Made by a program: the position numbers and the translations under genes. A DNA stretch of 61,931 nucleotides from Flectobacillus roseus (GTDB taxonomy: Bacteria; Bacteroidota; Bacteroidia; Cytophagales; Spirosomataceae). Location: assembly GCF_030056665.1 (NCBI RefSeq), contig NZ_JASHIG010000040.1; one strand, given 5' to 3'. Positions within the stretch are counted from its first letter, which is position 1. Each line of letters opens with the position of its first letter. Below are positions 50,805 through 59,860 of the stretch, one piece after another. The notes below the pieces were generated by a model. The model ran no database searches, was not told the origin of the DNA, and saw only the letters and a list, made by a program, of their open reading frames with translations.

Positions 50805-53381
50805 TTATTTTGGATCTAAGCCTTTTTCAATTCTGAACAAAATATCTTGTAAGTGATACTTAGTCATTTTGTCTTGAATCAATGGCAAGCTAGCTTTTAC
50901 TTCATCTTTCAATGCCAACAAATGTCCACGACTTACCGATACAATATCAGTTTTGCGAGGGTCAACTGCTGGAGGCACTACAGTACCTCTGAATGAGAAA
51001 CCACCAGACATAGAAGCACCAGAAGCATTAGCTGTTGCAATTAATTTCTCAACATAGCTTTTCTGCAAGTTACGACGGAAGCTATCTGTTGCTTTTTTAG
51101 TTTTAAGCTCTGAAAAAACATTTGATTTTACATCTGTCAACATTTCGTCGATACCATAAGCTGTTGGATACTTTGCTTGCGTTTCAACCAAACGTTGTAA
51201 ACGGTCGATTGCAAAAATGCTTGACAATGCAGCATCTTGAATTCTTGAGATAGCATCTAAACCTTGGTCAGGGCGAATACGAGCAATAATTTTCTCTTCC
51301 AATAACCAAGTTGGTGTATCAAATACATACTTGTTCAACCAAGTAATAGCTTCTTTCTGCGTAGCTTTTGGTGTTGGCTCATACACAACGCCTGTTTGAT
51401 CTGCTGATTTTGGTGTTTCAAAAATACCACCAACGTTTTTCACAACATGACCAATATAACGACGATACTGTGTAACGATTTCATTATATGATTCAGCCAA
51501 CATATCATAATCTTGAGCTTCTTCTTTTGTCCAATCAATCAAGTTTGGTACAATACGCTTCAAGTTTTTGATACCGTATTCACTCGCCAACATATTGTTG
51601 TCACCCAAACATTCGCTTTGTGAGCGTGGATCGTAAGGGTTAGTTTCTGTACCGAACCAAATTCTTGGATTCTTCGCTATTTCTTGGATATACTCTTTGC
51701 TCAAGGTCTTTTGGTCGTCTTCAGGAGTAGCACCGTCTAATGTTTGGTAACCCCATTTGATTGCCCAAATATCATATTCTCCAATTCTTGGATACAAATC
51801 TTTTACCCCATCTTCTGGCTGTGCAACGTAGTTAAAACGAGCATAGTCCATAATCGAAGGCGTGTGACCATGTTCTGCAATCCATTTTGGGTCACGAAGT
51901 TTCTCTACAGGAACTGTGCTACTTGAACCATAGTTGTGACGCAAGCCCAAAGTGTGACCAACCTCGTGAGATGATACAAAACGAATCAAATCGCCCATCA
52001 ACTCATCATCAAATTTGCTTTTACGAGCACGAGGATCTACGGCAGCTGCTTGAGTCATATACCATTTTTTCAACAACTTCATTACATTGTGGTACCAACC
52101 GATATGACTTTCCAAAATTTCACCTGAACGTGGGTCATGAACGTTTGGTCCGTAAGCATTCTCAATATCAGAAGCAAAATAACGAACTGCCGAATAGCGA
52201 GCGTCTTCAAGGCTAATAGTAGTGTCGTTGTCTGCCAAAATTTCACCACGAATTGCATTTTTCCAACCAGCGGCTTCAAATGCTTTTTGCCAATCATCGA
52301 TACCAGCTTTCAAGTATTTTCTCCATTTTGCTGGAGTAGCTGGGTCGATATAATAAATGATTGGTTTTTTAGGCTCAATTATTTCACCTCTCTTTTGTTT
52401 TGCAGCATCTTCAGCATTCTTTGGCTCTAATCTCCAACGAACTGCAAAAGTCTGATCTTCTGTTCTTTGTGAATTTTCATCAAAAACTGTGTAGCCATTT
52501 GCAAAGAAACCAACACGAGAATCGAAGTTACGTTTCTTCATTGGTACTTTTGGCAACAGAATCATTGACGTATTCACTTCCATTGTCATCACACCCGTTG
52601 TAGCTACCGAAGGTAAAGAAATCGATGGCATTGCACTTGGAGCACCAGGCATAGAAGGCGCACCATTATAAGTACGAACCGCTCTAATTTCGGTATTGAT
52701 AGGATATGTTTTGATAGAAGTCAAATACGTACGATCAGGAGCCAAAGTAGTCAATTTATAAGCCGACTTAATCGTAGGCGGTAAAGAGATAATTTGGTTT
52801 TCGCTTTTGAAGAAATCCGAAACATCAATTACCGTATTAGTAGATTTTGAAACAGAGTCTTTTTTGAAAGCTTTTACTTCAAATGCCTGAGCAATTGGAT
52901 CAACGTTTGAGTTGCGAACAGCTTTGTAAATTGGTTGTGTTGAATCAGCCGACACATTGATATACTGAACCCCACGCAAGAAAACCTTATTATCTGGTCC
53001 TTTCTCAAAACGAATAACCTGACGGTTTAGCAATTCACCACCATAAGCTGGCAAACCTACCGAACCTGGTACTGTAGCAGATTTAGAAACGCGCGTTACC
53101 GTCATAATTTCGCGACCCATCAAAGAGTCTGGAATCTCGAAGAAATATTTATCTTCAATTTTATGAACAGTAAACAAACCTTTTGAAGTTTTTGCTTTAT
53201 CAGTAATAACCTCCTTATATGGCTTTGGACCTGGTTTAGGCGCATCTGCTTTAGGAGCTGCCGCCGCTGCTGGCGTAGCAGCTGGAGCTTTTGAATCTCC
53301 TTTTTTGTCTTGTGCTTGAGCATTTAGTGCAACACTAAGCGACAACACAGCTAAGGAAATTTTAGTAGCATTTTTTAGCAT
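50805..53381 (-). CDS. Secreted zinc-dependent metalloprotease (DUF5117/DUF5118 type)
   Basis: 858-aa exported protein. Signal peptide (KISLAVLSLSVALNAQAQ), then an Ala/Pro/Lys linker (about 25-55), beta-rich N-terminal domains, and a metzincin active site SSHEVGHTLGLRHNYGSS near residue 475 that supplies three His ligands and the catalytic Glu in H-E-x-x-H-x-x-G-x-x-H form. PSIMDYARFNYV downstream is a Met-turn-like segment. Related Bacteroidota proteins are large periplasmic or surface proteases. No T9SS C-terminal domain is visible. Substrate unknown. Confidence 0.92.
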   Translation of the reverse strand: MLKNATKISLAVLSLSVALNAQAQDKKGDSKAPAATPAAAAAPKADAPKPGPKPYKEVITDKAKTSKGLFTVHKIEDKYFFEIPDSLMGREIMTVTRVSKSATVPGSVGLPAYGGELLNRQVIRFEKGPDNKVFLRGVQYINVSADSTQPIYKAVRNSNVDPIAQAFEVKAFKKDSVSKSTNTVIDVSDFFKSENQIISLPPTIKSAYKLTTLAPDRTYLTSIKTYPINTEIRAVRTYNGAPSMPGAPSAMPSISLPSVATTGVMTMEVNTSMILLPKVPMKKRNFDSRVGFFANGYTVFDENSQRTEDQTFAVRWRLEPKNAEDAAKQKRGEIIEPKKPIIYYIDPATPAKWRKYLKAGIDDWQKAFEAAGWKNAIRGEILADNDTTISLEDARYSAVRYFASDIENAYGPNVHDPRSGEILESHIGWYHNVMKLLKKWYMTQAAAVDPRARKSKFDDELMGDLIRFVSSHEVGHTLGLRHNYGSSSTVPVEKLRDPKWIAEHGHTPSIMDYARFNYVAQPEDGVKDLYPRIGEYDIWAIKWGYQTLDGATPEDDQKTLSKEYIQEIAKNPRIWFGTETNPYDPRSQSECLGDNNMLASEYGIKNLKRIVPNLIDWTKEEAQDYDMLAESYNEIVTQYRRYIGHVVKNVGGIFETPKSADQTGVVYEPTPKATQKEAITWLNKYVFDTPTWLLEEKIIARIRPDQGLDAISRIQDAALSSIFAIDRLQRLVETQAKYPTAYGIDEMLTDVKSNVFSELKTKKATDSFRRNLQKSYVEKLIATANASGASMSGGFSFRGTVVPPAVDPRKTDIVSVSRGHLLALKDEVKASLPLIQDKMTKYHLQDILFRIEKGLDPK

Positions 53382-53538
53382 GTTGAATAGTTGTGTTTGA
53401 GTTAATAAACTTACTTTAGTATGGGTTTTAGAAATAATCCAATAACGAAAATAGATTTTAATACACGAATTTAAAAACAGCTTGTGATGAATGGTAACAG
53501 TTTTTCGACATGGGGTAAGGTATCATTGACCAAAGCTT

Positions 53539-55638
53539 TTATTTTACAAACAAAACTTTGGCACCTGTTTGTCGTAGATACTCTGCTTTAACTCCCCATT
53601 GCTCAGATTGTTTCAAAATCTTTTGTGCATAATATTCTGAACAAGAACCATCCAAAATCAAGGCTTTATACTTTAAGCCATCTAAATCCTCTAGTTTTTT
53701 GATTGCTTTGTTACCTATAATTATCCAGTCAAATGTGGTACTCGATACGACTTTCTGCTTATTAAGTCTGTAAGGGATATATAGCAATTTATATTGTTGA
53801 TAAGTTAGTTCTCGAATAGCATTCGTTTTTAACAAACTTTCACTCAAGGTGTCCTTCACTCCCCTTTCTGATAAATAATTACTTAACCTAAAGCCCATTT
53901 CTTTCTTATTCTCGATAAAGCTACTATCACCAATAATCAATGCGTTTGTGCCATCAAGCACACTTATAGCGTGCCCCTTCGGAATACTGTGGATAACTAT
54001 TTGCTTTTGCTCACTAATATTAATTTGTTCTTCAACTTGCAGAAATATCAATATAATTAGCAATAAAACATTACTTTTTATCCACATAAATGACCTAGTT
54101 ATCCACAATGCAGAAAAAGTTATCAACAGTGTAAAAATTAAGCCTACTTCTAATTTTGAAAAGTGTAAAAATTGCATCATTGAGTGAGGCAATTTCTCTG
54201 TTATTTTGGCTGATAAGTTTAATAAATCTGTCAGAAATGCTAATAACTTTCCAAGATACTCAAGAACAAAATATACCTTAAACAATTGAAAAACAGGATA
54301 TATAACAATAAAAAGCAAACCTATACAAAGCACCAAGGTAGAAAAGAATATTACAAAAGGATTGGCTAATAAGAAGTATAAAGGGAACTGATGGAAGTAA
54401 TACACAGTCAGTGGAAAAGTAGCTAGTTGAGCAGCAATTGACACACAAGTCAACTCCCAAAACCAGTACAATATTCTTACATGAAAACCTCTGTGGATAT
54501 CAGTTATCCACAATTTAACTAATAATGGTTGAAAAAATAACATTCCCAAAACTGCCAAATAGGAAAGCTGAAATCCAACCTGAAAAATGAAATTAGGATT
54601 CCATAAAAGCAATACAAACGCAGAAAATGCTACCGTATTATAGGTATTTTGTTTTTTGTGGATAAACTCTGCCAGCAGTACCATTGAGAACATCAACGTA
54701 GATCGTAATACAGGCGATGAAAGTCCTGTCAAAAAAGCATAAAACCAGAGCAAGCTCAACACCACAAGAACGAAAGTAGTTTGGCCCCATCGGCTTTTAC
54801 GCTTCTTGATAAAACTCAACAGTATCACCAATACTTGGTAGATAATCCCAACGTGCATCCCCGACACCGAAAGTACATGTATCGCACCTGCCGCCGAATA
54901 GGCTTGCATCAAAGGCGAATCCAACTCGTCTCTTACGCCCAAAACCATAGCATTGACCACTCCATAAACTGATTTCTTGGGTATAGACTTCACAACTGCC
55001 CTATCTGCATAGCGATTCAGTAGCATCGCATAATAATAAATGCTTTTATGTTCTGTTTCACCTGCATATACGAAGTCGCCTTTTCTTACATATTGTTGGT
55101 CAAAGATTTCTTGTAAGGCCATGTATCTTTGGAAGTCGAATTCATACGGATTTTTGGGAGATTCTATTTTTTGTAGGTGATTAATCAACCAGTATTTTTC
55201 TCCTAACTCTGGCTTTCTTTCTGCTTTCTTATCGACATACAATAAAATTTTTCCATGACTTGAATATATTGTATCATTTTTAATCACCTCTTTTACCTCA
55301 GCGATTGCCTTCCAAGTATTTGCTTTTTCCTCTACCATTTCCACAATCTCTACTAAATGAACCGCTTTGGTATCAGTAAAATCAGAATAGTGATTTTTGA
55401 AAAGGATTTCTTTTTTTAGGTCAACAACCAAGATTCCTACGCCAATCATCATCATCAAGCCCAACAATCCTGTCAGATTCTTCCAAAGTTTTGTATAGGC
55501 AAAAATATATAAGACGAAAAGACTCATCAGACTCATCAAAAGTCCAAGCCAATGTCCTGCAAAATACGGGGCTAATAAAATACCAACAATAAGGCATACC
55601 ACATACCTCAAAAAAGGGAAGCGTGTAAAAGGTGTCAT
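53539..55638 (-). CDS. comEC: ComEC/Rec2 family DNA-uptake channel protein
   Basis: 699-aa inner-membrane protein with about ten helices. The N-terminal hydrophobic segments and DUF4131-like periplasmic domain (about 60-200) precede the Competence domain with AGAIHVLSVSGMHVGIIYQV near residue 250 and FLTGLSSPVLRSTLMFSMV. Further helices follow. The C-terminal soluble part lacks a recognisable metallo-beta-lactamase H-x-H-x-D-H motif, as in shorter Bacteroidota ComEC proteins. Role: transport of single-stranded DNA in natural transformation. The coding sequence contains an unusual cluster of DnaA-box matches (53988-54665). Confidence 0.92.
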   Translation of the reverse strand: MTPFTRFPFLRYVVCLIVGILLAPYFAGHWLGLLMSLMSLFVLYIFAYTKLWKNLTGLLGLMMMIGVGILVVDLKKEILFKNHYSDFTDTKAVHLVEIVEMVEEKANTWKAIAEVKEVIKNDTIYSSHGKILLYVDKKAERKPELGEKYWLINHLQKIESPKNPYEFDFQRYMALQEIFDQQYVRKGDFVYAGETEHKSIYYYAMLLNRYADRAVVKSIPKKSVYGVVNAMVLGVRDELDSPLMQAYSAAGAIHVLSVSGMHVGIIYQVLVILLSFIKKRKSRWGQTTFVLVVLSLLWFYAFLTGLSSPVLRSTLMFSMVLLAEFIHKKQNTYNTVAFSAFVLLLWNPNFIFQVGFQLSYLAVLGMLFFQPLLVKLWITDIHRGFHVRILYWFWELTCVSIAAQLATFPLTVYYFHQFPLYFLLANPFVIFFSTLVLCIGLLFIVIYPVFQLFKVYFVLEYLGKLLAFLTDLLNLSAKITEKLPHSMMQFLHFSKLEVGLIFTLLITFSALWITRSFMWIKSNVLLLIILIFLQVEEQINISEQKQIVIHSIPKGHAISVLDGTNALIIGDSSFIENKKEMGFRLSNYLSERGVKDTLSESLLKTNAIRELTYQQYKLLYIPYRLNKQKVVSSTTFDWIIIGNKAIKKLEDLDGLKYKALILDGSCSEYYAQKILKQSEQWGVKAEYLRQTGAKVLFVK
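53988..54665. promoter_or_regulatory. Cluster of DnaA-box sequences inside comEC
   Basis: Perfect TTATCCACA occurs at 54078-54086, 54099-54107 and 54504-54512. The inverse TGTGGATAA occurs at 53988-53996 and 54657-54665. One-mismatch versions lie at 54120-54128 (TTATCAACA) and 54492-54500 (TGTGGATAT). I noted only two other perfect copies in the remaining 61 kb (7342 in purB, 24110 in trpA). Function is not established; each is also read as codons (Trp-Ile or Ile-His). Confidence 0.6.
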
Positions 55639-55758
55639 AACTATAATAATGATTCGGTGTAAAATCTATAAGGTTGTCAAAACTCATTGGTTATCAATAA
55701 GATTTGAATATTTTCTGGATTTTTCGAAATTTTCCAGAATTACCATATCTAATATCCG

Positions 55759-55766
55759 TATCTTTG
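55759..55766 (+). promoter_or_regulatory. -7 element of the SNF2 helicase gene
   Basis: TATCTTTG matches TAnnTTTG exactly, 28 nt before the ATG at 55795. No -33 TTG is seen at 18-21 nt upstream. Confidence 0.5.
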
Positions 55767-55794
55767 CGGATTAATCAAAATACACGCACGATAA

Positions 55795-58700
55795 ATGTCT
55801 TCAGTGATTAGCGATAAATTAGATAAGTTCTTAAAAGGGAATTCGTTACCTAAAGTTCATAATAAAGGAGTACAGTTATTTCAAAGCAAAGCTTGTAAGC
55901 TCGAAAGCATCCAATTGGAAGGCGATGGTGAAGCTAAATATCAAGTAAAAAGCGAGTCAGGACCAAAACTCTATCAAGTTGACATCAAAAATTGGAATGG
56001 CTCAATTATTCGAACTAAGTGTAACTGCGAATATGATTGGGGGGGTATCTGCAAACACCGTGTAGCTGCTCTTTTATCTTTAAAAGAATATATCAAAACG
56101 AATCCAACCTCGTCAAAGGTTTCTACAACTGCTGCAAAACCAAAGTTTATTACAGCCCAACATATCCTAAAAATTGGCTCCTTCGACGATTGGTCACTCA
56201 AACAATTGGTACAGGAAGAGGACTGGAAAAAACGTAATGATAACCTATTTCAGGTAAATATCACCCATGCACTCAATGGTATTGCTGAAGTAGATGTATC
56301 CAATAAACAAGAAACATTTCATGTAAAAGTTGAACGTCTACGTTTTAATCAAGAAATTTTTACCTCTTGTTCTTGCCACGCCTCTATCGACGCGCAGCTT
56401 TGTGTGCATAAACTTCAAGCTATTTTAGCTATTCGAGAAAAGTACGGTACGTATAATCCATTTGATAAAATGCGTGATTATACTTCCGAAAAAAATAAAC
56501 TTCTTCAAGAATACGGCTTCAGCCTAGAAGATGATTTAAAAGGAAAATTTGACTTCAAAATCAATCAAGATGGCTCTGTAGCATTAGTTAAGTTAGACAA
56601 AAGCATTCAGAAAATTAGCTCTTATCAGAACTGGCGTATTATCAACAATAAGATTTTTCGCCCAGAAGAGTATGCTTTTCAAATCAATACCGACGAAACT
56701 AACCTTCAGGAAACTCGTGAGATTATCTATGTGGTTCATTTCAAGGAGGCCAAATATCTCAACGATGTTCAATTTGAGGTACATTCCTGTAAAATCAACG
56801 GTCAAGGCAAAATGTCAGGCTTTAAGTCTTTCGACTCTGCTCAGTTCAAAGATTTCCCACAACTCTCTGACGAAGATTTACAGGTAATTCATACCATCAA
56901 TAGCATCAATGCCGATGGTATTCAATCTTTTGCCAAAAGAAAAGAAATACGTCTCAATTACTTCCACGATTATCTTGACCGTGAACAAGTTTCGGCAGAT
57001 ACTCTACCAATTATTGAGGAGTATATGAGCAAGCAACTAGACAAAGTATTTCACTTATTACAGGGTAAAAATGTTTTTCTAGCAAGCTCTCCTTATTTCA
57101 ATTCTCACCACGAATTAACTCCAATCACATTATCAAGCGAAAGGGTGATTCCGTTTTTTACTCTTCGCCAAGATGCTGAATTTATTATATTAGAAGGCTA
57201 CACACGTATTCTCAAAAAACGCATTCGACTTGCTTCATTACTTAATCTTAATAGCTTTTGGATACGTGAATACGGAGAACAGTTACATAAAGTAGCATCA
57301 CCCGAAATTGCCAATCTTTTACATTATCTCGACAACCAAGGGGTAATTAAGGTAAAAAAAGAGGACTTTGAAGGCTTTGTGCACGATTTTATTATTCCTT
57401 TAAGTCAGAAATTTGATTTAGAAGTAAACCTTCAGGAGCATATCCAAAAGGAAGAGTTGCAGTTTATCGAAGCCAAACTAATGTTGAAAGAAGAAGACAA
57501 TAATCTTCTTTTTGTTCCAAGATTTGTTTATTCTCAAATTTTACCCGAAGAGCCTGTTGTTGAAATCGTACCCCCAAAACGTGGTTCTAAAAAAGCTATA
57601 GTGCCCAAAAAAGAACCTATCCTATACGAATTTACGTACGATCACAAATCTAGTCGTCTCGATTATCATAATGGGGATATCCTCATACAAGAGCGAAATG
57701 CTGTTCTAGAAAAAGAAATCTTTGAGAAGATTCAGAAATTGCATGCTGAATTTCAATCGCAAGGGCAATATTCATTTTTTCACTTAAGTTTCAACGAAGT
57801 ACTAAAGAATGATTGGTTATTTAATTTCTTCGAAGAAATGAAGAAAGAGAATATCAAGATATTTGGTACTCAAGAATTAAAGAAATTCAAATACAATCCG
57901 AATAAGGCTACTTTTTTTGTCAAAACCAGCTCAGGAATTGATTGGTTTGACATGAAAATTGAGGTGGTATTCGGCGATCAGACCGTTTCTCTTAAAGAAA
58001 TTCAAAAAGCTGTTTTGAAAAAACAGAATTATGTAGAACTCAAAGATGGCACTTTAGGGATTTTACCAGAAGAATGGCTAATGAAATATGAGCATATCTT
58101 TAAGTTGGGTAAAATTAAAGGAGAAAACCTTCAAGTCTCAAAACTCCACTTTTCACTTCTAGATGAACTGGGTGCAGATATTGATAATTTTGCTATTCAA
58201 CAGGAATTATTTGAGAAAAAGCAAAAATTACTCAATTTCAAGCAACTCCCCAATGTGGCTGTTCCTCACAACGTAAAAGCAACCTTACGTGACTATCAGC
58301 TTGAGGGCTACAAATGGCTTTCTTTTCTTGACGAATTCAAATGGGGTGGTATTCTAGCCGATGATATGGGTCTTGGTAAGACGTTACAGATGTTAACTTT
58401 TTTACAAGAACAACAAAATCGTCATAAGGACACCACAAACCTTGTTATTCTGCCAACTACTCTAATCTTCAACTGGCAAGCTGAAGCAAGTAAGTTTTGC
58501 CCAGACTTGAAGCTTTTTGTACATCGTGGCGGTACTCGTCAAAAAAACAATCACCATTGGCACGAGTATGATATTATTCTAACAACCTACGGTATGGTTC
58601 GTTCGGATATTGAGCTATTCAAATCATTTCCATTCAACTATGTTGTTTTGGATGAGTCCCAAGCTATCAAAAACCCAGATTCTTTGATTTCAAAGGCGGT

Positions 58701-59667
58701 TAAACAGCTAAACGCTCAAAATCGACTTGTCATGACAGGTACTCCTGTCGAGAATAATACATTTGATTTATTCTCTCAAATGGAGTTTATCAACCCTGGC
58801 TTATTAGGCAGTCAAGAGTTTTTCAAATCAGAATTTGCCACACCTATCGACAAAGGACAAGATAAAATACAGGCCGCACACTTGCGCAAAATTGTTTATC
58901 CTTTTGTTTTAAAAAGAACGAAAGAAGAAGTAGCTAAAGATTTACCAGAAAAAACAGAAAGTATTATTTTCTGTGAAATGGATAAAAAGCAGAGAAAAGT
59001 ATATGATTCTTATCGAGAAGAATACCGTCAGAAGCTAGTAGAAAAAATGGCTACAGATGGTAAAGAAAAAGCTTCATTCTTGATTCTTGAAGGTTTACTG
59101 AAACTACGTCAAATTTGTGATAGTCCTGCATTAATTAACACAGAAATACCACTTGAAAATAATTCGGCTAAATTAGACGAAATTGTAAGGGAGATAGAGG
59201 AGAACGCTGGAAATCATAAAATTTTGATTTTTAGTCAATTCCTCAAAATGTTAGATTTAATCAGAGAACATCTTGAAAAACATCATATCTCATACGAATA
59301 TCTTGATGGTAAAACCCAAGATAGAGAAGATCGTGTAAATCGTTTCCAAGAAGACGAAAACTGTCGTGTGTTCTTAATGAGTCTCAAAGCAGGTGGCGTG
59401 GGTATCAACCTTACTGAGGCAGACTATGTTTATTTAATTGACCCGTGGTGGAATCCAGCCGTTGAGCAACAAGCAATCGACCGTACACACCGTATCGGAC
59501 AAAAGAAAAATGTATTTGCCTATCGAATGATTTGTAAGGATACCATTGAAGAAAAGATTCTTTTACTACAAGAAAAGAAAAAGGATTTGGTTAAAGATTT
59601 AATTAGTACAGAGGAAGGTTTCTTGAAAAAACTATCTCAAGACGATATCATCGATTTATTCTCCTAA
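55795..59667 (+). CDS. SNF2/Swi2-family helicase with two SWIM zinc fingers
   Basis: 1290-aa predicted ATP-dependent DNA translocase. The first SWIM motif, CNCEYDWGGICKH, lies near residues 75-90, and a second C-x-C...C-x-H motif, CSCHASIDAQLCVH, near 193-207. A long variable middle follows, with a KRGSKK linker near 600. The SNF2 ATPase starts near 830: DDMGLGKTLQMLTF (Walker A, ~858), VVLDESQAIKNP (Walker B, ~950), VMTGTPVENN. The helicase C lobe has LMSLKAGGVGINLTEADYVY and RTHRIGQKKNV. Likely roles are chromatin or transcription-complex remodelling by analogy with RapA/Swi2; the target is unknown. Monocistronic. Confidence 0.93.
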   Translation: MSSVISDKLDKFLKGNSLPKVHNKGVQLFQSKACKLESIQLEGDGEAKYQVKSESGPKLYQVDIKNWNGSIIRTKCNCEYDWGGICKHRVAALLSLKEYIKTNPTSSKVSTTAAKPKFITAQHILKIGSFDDWSLKQLVQEEDWKKRNDNLFQVNITHALNGIAEVDVSNKQETFHVKVERLRFNQEIFTSCSCHASIDAQLCVHKLQAILAIREKYGTYNPFDKMRDYTSEKNKLLQEYGFSLEDDLKGKFDFKINQDGSVALVKLDKSIQKISSYQNWRIINNKIFRPEEYAFQINTDETNLQETREIIYVVHFKEAKYLNDVQFEVHSCKINGQGKMSGFKSFDSAQFKDFPQLSDEDLQVIHTINSINADGIQSFAKRKEIRLNYFHDYLDREQVSADTLPIIEEYMSKQLDKVFHLLQGKNVFLASSPYFNSHHELTPITLSSERVIPFFTLRQDAEFIILEGYTRILKKRIRLASLLNLNSFWIREYGEQLHKVASPEIANLLHYLDNQGVIKVKKEDFEGFVHDFIIPLSQKFDLEVNLQEHIQKEELQFIEAKLMLKEEDNNLLFVPRFVYSQILPEEPVVEIVPPKRGSKKAIVPKKEPILYEFTYDHKSSRLDYHNGDILIQERNAVLEKEIFEKIQKLHAEFQSQGQYSFFHLSFNEVLKNDWLFNFFEEMKKENIKIFGTQELKKFKYNPNKATFFVKTSSGIDWFDMKIEVVFGDQTVSLKEIQKAVLKKQNYVELKDGTLGILPEEWLMKYEHIFKLGKIKGENLQVSKLHFSLLDELGADIDNFAIQQELFEKKQKLLNFKQLPNVAVPHNVKATLRDYQLEGYKWLSFLDEFKWGGILADDMGLGKTLQMLTFLQEQQNRHKDTTNLVILPTTLIFNWQAEASKFCPDLKLFVHRGGTRQKNNHHWHEYDIILTTYGMVRSDIELFKSFPFNYVVLDESQAIKNPDSLISKAVKQLNAQNRLVMTGTPVENNTFDLFSQMEFINPGLLGSQEFFKSEFATPIDKGQDKIQAAHLRKIVYPFVLKRTKEEVAKDLPEKTESIIFCEMDKKQRKVYDSYREEYRQKLVEKMATDGKEKASFLILEGLLKLRQICDSPALINTEIPLENNSAKLDEIVREIEENAGNHKILIFSQFLKMLDLIREHLEKHHISYEYLDGKTQDREDRVNRFQEDENCRVFLMSLKAGGVGINLTEADYVYLIDPWWNPAVEQQAIDRTHRIGQKKNVFAYRMICKDTIEEKILLLQEKKKDLVKDLISTEEGFLKKLSQDDIIDLFS

Positions 59668-59671
59668 TACC

Positions 59672-59850
59672 TGAGTGAATCAAGATTGAGTGAACAAATA
59701 ATTAATTCTAGCTGTAAAAGCACAAAGCATTGTGTCTTAAGCCGTGTAAAAATAGTATGATAGTATCAAAAAAGCGTTCGAACATTGTTTTTCGAGCGCT
59801 TTTTGACATTTATAGAATCATCCTTGTCTCCAAACTCAGGATAGCTCATA
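59672..59850 (+). repeat. Palindromic repeat family A, composite copy with terminator
   Basis: Begins 5 nt past the helicase stop codon with GAGTGAATCAAGATTGAGTG. It carries the hairpin AAAAAAGCGTTCGAA / TTCGAGCGCTTTTT at 59768-59804 and ends with CATCCTTGTCTCCAAACTCA. The order matches the copy at 28350-28560. The hairpin keeps its pairing although several bases differ between copies (GCGGTCGAAA against GCGTTCGAA), which suggests selection for structure. Confidence 0.75.
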
Positions 59851-59860
59851 TTTTCTTATT

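Noticed and set aside
53988..54665. DnaA-box cluster as the chromosomal origin
   Set aside because: The sites are inside an intact coding sequence, no dnaA or dnaN gene and no AT-rich unwinding region with them are visible. I keep it as a candidate binding locus, not an origin.
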